DNA of 64,000 nt, from assembly GCA_904378045.1 (NCBI GenBank), contig CAJFHC010000002.1, forward strand, positions 1-64,000. Direction: 5' to 3'. The notes beneath the pieces are model-generated. The model saw only the letters and a program-made list of their open reading frames with translations. It did no database searches and was not told where the DNA came from. Source of the DNA: Candidatus Metalachnospira gallinarum. GTDB lineage: Bacteria > Bacillota > Clostridia > Lachnospirales > Anaerotignaceae. The translations under genes were made by a program, and so were the position numbers. Below, in pieces: positions 1 through 7,266 of this stretch (within the stretch, counting starts at the first letter, position 1; the number at the start of each line of letters is the position of its first letter).

Positions 1-62
1 TGCGCCCTGACAAAGTTCAGGGCTTTCCGCAGAAATAGGGATTTATTGCCTTAATTTAAACT

Positions 63-131
63 CGAAAAAGTCCCGAAGGACTTTTTCGACACGCTGGGAC
101 GCTCGTAAGTCTTTCAGACTTACAAGCGTCC
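63..131 (-). terminator. hairpins downstream of lysC (probable terminator)
   Basis: Two strong hairpins follow the lysC stop. One has an 11-bp perfect stem (63-73 with 78-88, loop CGAA). The other is longer (97-112 with 116-131) with one mismatch. On the minus strand the first is followed only by a short T-containing run, so termination efficiency is uncertain. Confidence 0.5.
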
Positions 132-140
132 TTTGCGTTT

Positions 141-1457
141 TTATTTAGTGAATTCGGAATATATGCCTCTTACAACGGTTTCATAATCTTCTTCTTTTAT
201 GCCGATGATAATATTCATCTCGCTTGAACCCTGGTCGATCATTCGTATGTTGACTCCGCTGTCGGCGGCAGCTTTGAATACTCTGTAGGCTGTACCGATA
301 CCGTTTACCATGTTTCGTCCAACGACCGCTACAAGGGCGATACCATCGTCTATTGATATATAATCGGGATGGACGGCTCTTGTTATTTCCTCAGCGATTA
401 CAAGTTTTTTGTTTTTGATGTCCTCGGTATCGACAATTACGGACATGGCGTCTATTGCCGAAGGAAGATGCTCAAATGATATTTTATTGTTCATAAGGAC
501 TTCAAGAACCTTTTTGCCGAAACCGATTTCCGAGTTCATCATATCTTTTTCCAGTACGATGATGGAGAACCCTTTTTTGCCGGCTATGCCCGTTATTATG
601 TCGCCCCCGGGTCCGACCTCGCTGTCCTTGACGATCATAGTGCCCTTATCCTCCGGGCGGTTCGTGTTTCTAATGTTTATCGGAATGCCGGCTATCCTTA
701 CAGGGAATATGGCGTCCTCGTGAAGCACGGACGCTCCCATATATGAAAGCTCTCTAAGCTCTTTATATGTAATTACGTCAATAACCTTGGAGTCCCTTAC
801 GATCCTTGGATCAACCATAAGAACTCCGGACACGTCCGTCCAGTTTTCATACAGATCGGCTGACGCCGCCCTCGCGACGACCGAACCTGTAAAGTCTGAA
901 CCACCCCTTGAGAAAGTCTTGATTGTTCCGTTTGGCATTGAGCCGTAAAATCCCGGTATTACGGCGTACTCGTGTTTGGCGAGTATGGAGGAAAGAACGG
1001 AGTTCGTTTTTTCGGAATCAAACGATCCGTCCTCATTGAAAAATATGCCTTTTTCCGCGTCTATAAAATCAAATCCGAGATATGCCGCCAAAACAATGGC
1101 GTTGAGATACTCGCCTCGGCTGGCGATGTAGTCCCTGCCGGCGTGATGGAGTATGGCCATCTTTATCCTTTGAAACTCCTTTTCAAGGGAAAGGGATATG
1201 CCAAGATCCTTTATTATCTTTTCATATCTTCGTATTATGCATACGAACACGCTGTCTATCTCTTCACCGTCTCTCGTGAGCTCGTAGCATTTGTAAAGCA
1301 TATCCGTTACCTTCTGGTCATCGGGCGTCCTTTTTCCGGGAGCGGACACGACTACATATCTTCTTGAGGGATCGCTTTTTATTATGTTGGCTACTTTTTT
1401 GAAATGCTCGGCGTCGGCAAGGGAGCTTCCTCCGAATTTTAATACTTTGACTGCCAT
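141..1457 (-). CDS. lysC: aspartate kinase (monofunctional)
   Basis: This enzyme phosphorylates L-aspartate, the first step of the lysine, threonine, methionine and diaminopimelate pathway. The 438-residue protein opens with the kinase motif KFGGSSLAD at residues 7-15. It has an amino-acid-kinase fold to about residue 290, followed by two ACT-type regulatory repeats typical of feedback-inhibited aspartokinases. There is no homoserine dehydrogenase domain. An AAAGGAG ribosome site precedes the ATG. It lies 44 bases downstream of lysA on the same strand, so both are probably transcribed together from the riboswitch-controlled promoter upstream of lysA. That link suggests this is the lysine-responsive isozyme, but the inhibitor cannot be read from the sequence. 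Confidence 0.95.
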   Translation of the reverse strand: MAVKVLKFGGSSLADAEHFKKVANIIKSDPSRRYVVVSAPGKRTPDDQKVTDMLYKCYELTRDGEEIDSVFVCIIRRYEKIIKDLGISLSLEKEFQRIKMAILHHAGRDYIASRGEYLNAIVLAAYLGFDFIDAEKGIFFNEDGSFDSEKTNSVLSSILAKHEYAVIPGFYGSMPNGTIKTFSRGGSDFTGSVVARAASADLYENWTDVSGVLMVDPRIVRDSKVIDVITYKELRELSYMGASVLHEDAIFPVRIAGIPINIRNTNRPEDKGTMIVKDSEVGPGGDIITGIAGKKGFSIIVLEKDMMNSEIGFGKKVLEVLMNNKISFEHLPSAIDAMSVIVDTEDIKNKKLVIAEEITRAVHPDYISIDDGIALVAVVGRNMVNGIGTAYRVFKAAADSGVNIRMIDQGSSEMNIIIGIKEEDYETVVRGIYSEFTK

Positions 1458-1501
1458 ATTATTTTCTCCTTTATTAAAGTAGTTTTTATAGATCAGGACT
1501 G

Positions 1502-2797
1502 TTAAAGATCATTTTTCATAAGATCAGCGTAGGTCTCTCTTTTAACGGCAACGTAGCTTTCGCCGCCTTTGAGCATTACAACGGGGGGATTAGGTATCCT
1601 GTTGTAGTGGCTCGCCATGGAATAGTTATACGCTCCTGTTGTCATTACCGCTAAAATATCGCCTTTTTCCGCCTTTGGAAGGCTTACATTCTCCTGTATC
1701 AGGTCTCCGCTTTCGCAGCACCTTCCGCCGACAGTATATCTCTTTTCCGCCGGCTCATTGGCCTTATTGGCCAGGGCGATCGTATAAGGGGACTCATAAA
1801 GCGTGTATCTCGGATTGTCTGTCATTCCGCCGTCAACGGAAACATAATTTTTATATCCCGGTATCTCCTTTGTGCCGCCTACCGTATAAAGAGTCATTCC
1901 GGCGTCCGCCACGATGCTCCTTCCCGGCTCCATAAGAACTACGGGCAGCTTTATGCCAAGCTCCCGGCATTTGGACTTCATCATATCGGCTATGCCTTTT
2001 ATGTTCGCGGCGTAGTCGATCTCGGGATCGTCCTCCACATATCTGACGCCCATACCGCCGCCGAGATTAAGTATGTCAGCCTCGTACCCGAGACTTTCCT
2101 TTATATGAGCGATATATTTGAGCATTATTTCCGCACCGTCAACAAAGGGTTTTATATCAAATGTCTGGGAACCGATATGGCAATGATAGCCGAGAAGAGC
2201 CACGTTCTTCTTTTCAAGAGCCGCTTTGACAGCCTCGTCGGCCTGGCCGGTCTCTATGGCGATACCGAATTTTGAGTCGACCTTGCCGGTAGATATTTTT
2301 ACATGGGTATGAGGATCGATGCCGGGAGTAAGCCTTAAAAGTATTTTCTGGACTATACCATGCCTTTTAGCTGTTTCGTCTATGGCGTCAAGCTCGTCAA
2401 GATTGTCGCATATAAAACAGCCTATGCGGTTTTCAATGGCAAATTCTATATCCTCGTCGGTTTTGTTGTTTCCGTGGAAAAATACCTTTTCCATCGGGAA
2501 GCCTGCCTGCGCGGCCGTATAAAGCTCTCCGGGAGAAACGACGTCAACGCCCATATTTTCCTCTTTAGCTATGCCGTATATCTTTTTAAAGCAAAGGGCT
2601 TTGCTCGCGTAAAGAGGCATGGAGCCGGAAGGAAAGTTTTCGGCTACCGCCTTTACATATATACGCATTTTTTCCCGTATTTTGTCCTCGTCGATAAGAT
2701 AAAGGGGAGTGGAGTATTTCTGAGCCAGCTCGACGGTGTCCTGACCGGCGAAGGTGAGATGGCCAGCTTTGTTTATTCCAATGTTGCTGCAGATCAT
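1502..2797 (-). CDS. lysA: diaminopimelate decarboxylase
   Basis: This PLP enzyme decarboxylates meso-diaminopimelate to L-lysine, the last step of the pathway. The 431-residue product shows the PLP lysine in YASKALCF, the HIGSQ motif, EPGRS, the CESGD motif and a C-terminal AYNYSMASHYN segment, all typical of alanine-racemase-fold decarboxylases. The ATG at 2797 was chosen because an AAGGAG ribosome site lies just before it. The open frame runs upstream to 2854, but that part overlaps the riboswitch terminator hairpin and cannot be the true N-terminus. It is first gene of the lysA-lysC operon and is controlled by the lysine riboswitch directly upstream. Confidence 0.95.
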   Translation of the reverse strand: MICSNIGINKAGHLTFAGQDTVELAQKYSTPLYLIDEDKIREKMRIYVKAVAENFPSGSMPLYASKALCFKKIYGIAKEENMGVDVVSPGELYTAAQAGFPMEKVFFHGNNKTDEDIEFAIENRIGCFICDNLDELDAIDETAKRHGIVQKILLRLTPGIDPHTHVKISTGKVDSKFGIAIETGQADEAVKAALEKKNVALLGYHCHIGSQTFDIKPFVDGAEIMLKYIAHIKESLGYEADILNLGGGMGVRYVEDDPEIDYAANIKGIADMMKSKCRELGIKLPVVLMEPGRSIVADAGMTLYTVGGTKEIPGYKNYVSVDGGMTDNPRYTLYESPYTIALANKANEPAEKRYTVGGRCCESGDLIQENVSLPKAEKGDILAVMTTGAYNYSMASHYNRIPNPPVVMLKGGESYVAVKRETYADLMKNDL

Positions 2798-2828
2798 GAT
2801 GAAGGCTCCTTTACTGTAAAATTCAAAT

Positions 2829-3055
2829 AAAAAAACAGCTTTTTGTTCATTCAATAAGAAGCTGTCGTTCCGTTGAGATTATAAAAACGAGACAGCACTC
2901 CGCTTACATAGCGACAGTTAAACGGATATTGTTCCGCTTACCCAGGTCAGCCTTGCGCCTCGGCAGCCTTCGGCGGCGATCCCTTTCAGACAGATAACCC
3001 TGCGAAGGCCGTAACACTCCGCCTACTAATGATTTACCGCGCCTCTGTCATTAAT
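2829..3055 (-). promoter_or_regulatory. lysine riboswitch (L-box) with transcription terminator
   Basis: Read on the minus strand, the leader contains the L-box landmarks in order: GACAGAGGCGCG (3048-3037), an AGTAGG core, GAAAGGGATCGCC followed by GCCGAAGG, CTGGGTAAGCGG, and ACTGTCGC. The P1 3' arm GCTGTC (plus positions 2891-2896) can pair either with the 5' GACAG (aptamer closed) or with GACAGC at 2861-2866. The latter is part of the terminator stem 2835-2841/2859-2865, which is followed by a T-run. This gives lysine-bound termination versus lysine-free antitermination. The family is RF00168; the assignment is by motif, not by a covariance search. Confidence 0.93.
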
Positions 3056-3068
3056 TGTATTTGAGGTT

Positions 3069-3097
3069 AGTATATTCTTAATTTTTCATATTTGCAA
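3069..3097 (-). promoter_or_regulatory. sigma-A type promoter of the lysA-lysC operon
   Basis: On the minus strand, TTGCAA (3097-3092) and TATACT (3074-3069) are separated by exactly 17 bases. Transcription would start near 3062, a few bases before the first conserved riboswitch nucleotides. Confidence 0.7.
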
Positions 3098-3443
3098 GTA
3101 TTTTCTTATAAAAATTGAATTTTTATGCATATGTCAAAAACTGTCCCGATTTGGTCCCATAAATTTCAGCTCTAAGGACAATATTATAGTAGTCTATGGC
3201 ATTTTTTACGATTGGATTTAAGTTAATCGCATAAAAAAGTGTATTAAAATCCGAACATATACGGCATATTGCTTTAATCAAAACAATTATTTTGGCTTTT
3301 GGCTACTTATTTTGTAGAAGATTGTCATTATTGCAGATTTTACATTTATTTTACTTTAGACGCATTTACATTTTACAATCATATATTATTGTTCACTATG
3401 GAGTTAAATGTTAAATGAATAAATAAGATAGGCGGGATTTATA
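3098..3443. other. AT-rich intergenic region between lysA and the phosphate operon
   Basis: About 350 bases without a credible gene. It holds the upstream DNA of the leftward lysA promoter and, toward its right end, the Pho-box-like repeats and a probable rightward promoter for the phosphate module. No RNA gene was recognised. Confidence 0.6.
3339..3387 (+). promoter_or_regulatory. Pho-box-like direct repeats upstream of the phosphate operon
   Basis: TTTACA (3339), TTTACT (3350) and TTTACA (3372) lie on an 11-base period with one degenerate register at 3361. A further TTTACA is out of phase at 3365. Gram-positive PhoP boxes are TT(A/T/C)ACA repeats with about 11-base spacing. A TATATT -10-like hexamer follows at 3382. 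Autoregulation by the downstream response regulator is inferred. Confidence 0.45.
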
Positions 3444-5207
3444 ATGAGCATATTTAACTTTCTGACAATGGTAGGCGGACTTGCCCTGTTCCTATACGGA
3501 ATGCATCTTATGGGAGAGGGTCTTGAAAAGCTCTCCGGAGGTAAACTCGAGAGAATACTTGAGAAACTTACCAAAAACAGACTGATGGCCGTTCTCCTCG
3601 GAGCTGGCGTAACGGCAATAATCCAGTCGTCGTCAGCAACGACCGTAATGGTAGTTGGTTTTGTCAATTCCGGCATAATGAAGCTTAATCAGGCCATTGG
3701 TATCATAATGGGAGCCAATATAGGTACGACTATGACGGCCTGGCTTTTGAGCCTTACTGCCATTGATGGAGAAAGCTTTTTCTTACAGTTACTTAAACCT
3801 TCGTCATTTTCACCGGTTCTTGCCATCATAGGTATAATATTTATTATGTTTACCAAGAAGGACAAGAAGAAAAACATCGGAAGCATAATGCTCGGATTTG
3901 CCATACTTATGTTTGGTATGGACACCATGAGCACGGCGGTTCAGCCCCTTGCCGATGTTCCGGAATTCACAAGCCTTTTCACTAAATTCTCGAACCCCAT
4001 ACTCGGACTTGCCGTAGGAGCGATCGTAACGGCGGTCATCCAGTCGTCATCCGCGTCTGTCGGTATACTTCAGGCTCTCTGTTTTACCGGTGTAATCAGA
4101 TTTGGAAACGCGTTCCCCATAATTATGGGTCAGAACATCGGTACATGTATAACGGCCATTATTTCCAGTATAGGAGCGTCCAGGGATGCAAAGAGGGCGG
4201 CTGCCGTTCATCTGTACTTTAACCTTATCGGCACGATGATATTTATGGTAGTATTCTATTCTCTGAACGCTGTTTTGGACTTCTCGTTTATGGAAAATAC
4301 AATAAACGCCGCGGGAATAGCTACCATCCATACCACATTCAACGTCATTACAACAATACTTCTGTTCCCCTTCGGCAATCAGCTTGAAAAGCTGGCTGTC
4401 AAAACGATCAGGGACAAGAACCTTCCCGCTACGGAGTTTGAAAAGAGCCTTCAGCTCCTTGACGACAGGTTCCTTGACTCACCCGGATACGCGATTATGC
4501 AGTGCCAGAAGACCGTTAACAAAATGGCTGAGCTTGCTAAAAACGCCGTTGACAACGCGCTTGGCCTGCTTGAGAAATATGACGAGAAGATCGCTGACGA
4601 TATAGTCAAAACAGAGGACGAGGTAGATAAATTCGAGGACAAGCTCGGTTCGTACCTTGTTCAGGTCAGCGGAAAAAATCTTACCATAGAAGAAGGACAT
4701 ACGGTGTCCATGCTTCTTCACTCGCTCAACGACTTTGAGAGAATATCCGACCATGCCGTGAATATCCTTGACGCCGCGAGGGAACTCAACGACAAGGGAC
4801 TGGCGTTCAGCAAAAAAGGTTCGGACGAGATCAGGGTTTATTCTGACGCTGTAAAAGAAATACTTGACATTACGATGAATGCGTTCGAAAATATGGATAA
4901 GGAGACAGCCTCATCCGTCGAACCGCTTGAAGACGTAATAGATGATCTTAATATAGTAATAAAGGAAAAGCATATAAAGCGTTTGAGAACGGGAGAATGT
5001 ACGACCGAGCTCGGTTTTATTCTTTCCGATATTGCTACCAGCTTTGAGAGAGTTGCCGATCATTGTTCCAACATAGCGATATATGTTATGCAGGCGGATC
5101 AGGAGGAAATGGATCCCCACAATTTCCTGCTCCAGCATGGTATAGAGGGAAATAAGGATTTCCAGGAGAAATATATCGGATTTAAGAAAAAATATATGAT
5201 CGATTAA
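3444..5207 (+). CDS. Na+/phosphate cotransporter with C-terminal PhoU-like domain
   Basis: This is a membrane symporter of the NptA/YjbB (PNaS) family that moves phosphate with sodium. Of 587 residues, the first ~310 hold the hydrophobic transport core with two inverted QSSSA repeats (IIQSSSATT near residue 60 and VIQSSSASV near residue 200), the hallmark of the family. Residues ~340-560 are helical and resemble PhoU, with the conserved LLHSLNDFERISDHAVNI and FERVADHCSNIA segments. It is followed after 16 bases by a PhoB-type regulator and then a PhoR-type kinase, so transport and sensing are one operon. The PhoU-like tail may connect the transporter to the kinase, as PhoU does in the Pst system; this is inference. 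Confidence 0.92.
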   Translation: MSIFNFLTMVGGLALFLYGMHLMGEGLEKLSGGKLERILEKLTKNRLMAVLLGAGVTAIIQSSSATTVMVVGFVNSGIMKLNQAIGIIMGANIGTTMTAWLLSLTAIDGESFFLQLLKPSSFSPVLAIIGIIFIMFTKKDKKKNIGSIMLGFAILMFGMDTMSTAVQPLADVPEFTSLFTKFSNPILGLAVGAIVTAVIQSSSASVGILQALCFTGVIRFGNAFPIIMGQNIGTCITAIISSIGASRDAKRAAAVHLYFNLIGTMIFMVVFYSLNAVLDFSFMENTINAAGIATIHTTFNVITTILLFPFGNQLEKLAVKTIRDKNLPATEFEKSLQLLDDRFLDSPGYAIMQCQKTVNKMAELAKNAVDNALGLLEKYDEKIADDIVKTEDEVDKFEDKLGSYLVQVSGKNLTIEEGHTVSMLLHSLNDFERISDHAVNILDAARELNDKGLAFSKKGSDEIRVYSDAVKEILDITMNAFENMDKETASSVEPLEDVIDDLNIVIKEKHIKRLRTGECTTELGFILSDIATSFERVADHCSNIAIYVMQADQEEMDPHNFLLQHGIEGNKDFQEKYIGFKKKYMID

Positions 5208-5223
5208 TCAGAGGTGTGCAGCG

Positions 5224-5910
5224 ATGGCGCTTATTTATATTGTTGAGGATGATGCCAATATCTGTGAGATAGAGGCGATCGCGTTGAAAAACAGCGGTCA
5301 TGAGGTCGAGACTTTTGAAAACGGGAAGTCTTTTTACGACAGGTTCGCCGTAAACCGGCCGGATCTTACTATCCTTGACATAATGCTGCCCGATGAGGAC
5401 GGACTTGAAATCTTAAGAAAAATACGTTCCAAATCGGACACAAGGAGAATACCGGTGATACTTATCAGCGCCAAATCAACGGAGCTTGATAAGGTCAGGG
5501 GGCTTGAGATAGGCGCCGACGATTATATTACAAAGCCTTTTGGCGTAATGGAGCTCATAGCGAGGGTCAAGGCTCTGCTCAGAAGGACGGAGGAGGAAAG
5601 AAAAGCCTCCGGAAAGGAAAAATACATCCGCCTGGGTGACATTTTTATCGACGACTACAGAAGGATAGTATTTGTGGCCGATGAAAAATGCGAGCTTACC
5701 TATAAGGAATACGAGTTGCTTAAGCTGCTTTCTCTTAATGCCGGCATAGTCCTTACCCGTGAGATCATAATGGAAAAGGTCTGGGGGGTGGAGTTTGAGA
5801 GCGAGTCAAGAACAGTCGATATGCATATAAAGACCCTCAGACAGAAACTTGGAGAAGCCGGAAACATAATAAAAACCGTCAGGAATGTCGGTTATGTCGC
5901 CGAATTGTAA
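5224..5910 (+). CDS. OmpR/PhoB-family response regulator
   Basis: This is a two-component DNA-binding regulator of 228 residues. The receiver domain has the acidic pocket EDD (residues 8-10), the phosphoacceptor Asp52 in LTILDIMLPDEDG and the conserved lysine in DDYITKPFG. The C-terminal winged helix (about 130-228) includes LTYKEYELLKLL and SRTVDMHIKTLRQKLG, typical of PhoB/PhoP. It lies between the phosphate cotransporter and its kinase with short gaps, which points to phosphate-starvation control, probably including its own operon via the repeats near 3339-3377. The name phoB/phoP is likely but not proven. Confidence 0.92.
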   Translation: MALIYIVEDDANICEIEAIALKNSGHEVETFENGKSFYDRFAVNRPDLTILDIMLPDEDGLEILRKIRSKSDTRRIPVILISAKSTELDKVRGLEIGADDYITKPFGVMELIARVKALLRRTEEERKASGKEKYIRLGDIFIDDYRRIVFVADEKCELTYKEYELLKLLSLNAGIVLTREIIMEKVWGVEFESESRTVDMHIKTLRQKLGEAGNIIKTVRNVGYVAEL

Positions 5911-5927
5911 GAAAGCGGTGGAACCGA

Positions 5928-7208
5928 ATGAAAAAGAAAATAAATATGTATATGATAGCCGTTGCCATAATTGCCGTTTTGGCAACGGCTGTATTAATAT
6001 TATCCGTATTTGACGGAATAATAGACCGTCAGATCAATAAAGACCTGAAAAACCTGAGCGATGTTATCGTGTCGTCTGATGACGACTACAGAGATTTTAA
6101 CTTCGGCGGCACAAGAGTGACCGTGACCAACGATGGCGGAGGCATAATTTACGACAGCCTTGGAATAAATGAGCCGTACAGCCGGGAAGTTATATCCGAA
6201 ACGGCAGTAAAGGGAGAACACTTTTCCGAGCAAAAGGAAAACGGCGAAAAGGAATACTGCTATTTGCGCGCCCTTGAAAACGGGAATATACTTATTGTTT
6301 CAACGAAGTCGGACAGCATTTATTCGCTCTATGGGGAAAGCGTCTCGGCCGTCGCCGGAATAATTATAATAGTGGCGGTTCTGTGCCTGCTTATAACAAG
6401 AGTGCTGACGGACAGGATAATAAAGCCGATTGAGAGAATGGCCGATGACATCAGCTTCAAGGATCAGCCGGAATATGAAGAGCTTATACCCGTCGTAAAT
6501 ATGCTCAAGGAACAGCACGAGAACATATTGAACAACGCCAGAGTAAGACAGGAGTTCTCGGCCAATGTTTCCCACGAGCTTAAAACGCCGCTGACGATAA
6601 TTTCCGGATATGCCGAGCTTATAGAAAACAAGATGGTCGATGAGGAATCTACGGTCAGATTCGCGGGAGAGATACATCATCACTCCGACAGGCTTTTGAG
6701 CCTTATCAACGATATAATCAGGCTTTCTGAGCTTGATTCGGACAGTGTGGAGATGGTCTATGAGGATGTGAGGCTTGCCGACGTTGTCAACGATTGTATG
6801 GATATACTTAAGGAGAACGCCGTCCGCCATGATATTTCCATTGAGACTGACTGTGACAAAACGGCAATTGTTACCGGAAGCCGTTCCATGCTTGAGGAGC
6901 TTGTTACCAATCTTGTAAATAACGCCATAAGCTACAATAAGCCCGGAGGAAATGTCTGGGTCAGCGTCAGAAAATGCCCCGAGGGCGGCGTAGAGCTTGC
7001 AGTAAAGGATAACGGCATAGGAATACCTGAAAAGCATCAGGAAAGGGTATTTGAGAGGTTCTACAGGGTGGATAAGAGCCGTTCCAAAAGGAGCGGAGGC
7101 ACCGGACTTGGACTTGCCATAGTAAAGCATATCGCCGCGAGCCATAACGCCGTTATAACCCTTGAAAGCAAGGTTGGAAAGGGCACAACGGTAAAAGTTA
7201 AGTTTTAA
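5928..7208 (+). CDS. PhoR-type sensor histidine kinase
   Basis: This membrane histidine kinase of 426 residues is partner of the preceding regulator (17-base gap). It has an N-terminal membrane segment (residues 7-27), an extracytoplasmic sensor of about 110 residues, a second membrane segment near 140-160, a HAMP-like linker, the H-box FSANVSHELKTPLT (phosphoacceptor His), the N-box LVTNLVNNAISYN, and the ATP lid DNGIGIPEKHQERVFERFYR with GGTGLGLAIVKH. All catalytic motifs are present. The sensor region is short and lacks a recognisable PAS domain, so how phosphate status is perceived is unclear. Perception through the PhoU-like tail of the cotransporter is one possibility. Confidence 0.9.
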   Translation: MKKKINMYMIAVAIIAVLATAVLILSVFDGIIDRQINKDLKNLSDVIVSSDDDYRDFNFGGTRVTVTNDGGGIIYDSLGINEPYSREVISETAVKGEHFSEQKENGEKEYCYLRALENGNILIVSTKSDSIYSLYGESVSAVAGIIIIVAVLCLLITRVLTDRIIKPIERMADDISFKDQPEYEELIPVVNMLKEQHENILNNARVRQEFSANVSHELKTPLTIISGYAELIENKMVDEESTVRFAGEIHHHSDRLLSLINDIIRLSELDSDSVEMVYEDVRLADVVNDCMDILKENAVRHDISIETDCDKTAIVTGSRSMLEELVTNLVNNAISYNKPGGNVWVSVRKCPEGGVELAVKDNGIGIPEKHQERVFERFYRVDKSRSKRSGGTGLGLAIVKHIAASHNAVITLESKVGKGTTVKVKF

Positions 7209-7215
7209 AATAATA

Positions 7216-7266
7216 CCCCTCCCACGGATCGGAGAGAACTCCGGAAACTGGGAGGGGCATTTTTCA
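7216..7266. terminator. bidirectional terminator between the phosphate operon and parC
   Basis: CCCCTCCCA (7216-7224) pairs with TGGGAGGGG (7249-7257), with an inner CGGA/TCCG-type extension, followed by a T-run on the plus strand. It separates convergent operons. The hairpin almost touches the parC stop codon at 7264. Confidence 0.8.

Noticed and set aside
972-1367. Long antisense frames opposite lysC, and similar ones opposite parE, the hydratase and the kinase
   Set aside because: They mirror the codon structure of the genes on the other strand, have no ribosome sites and show no recognisable domains.
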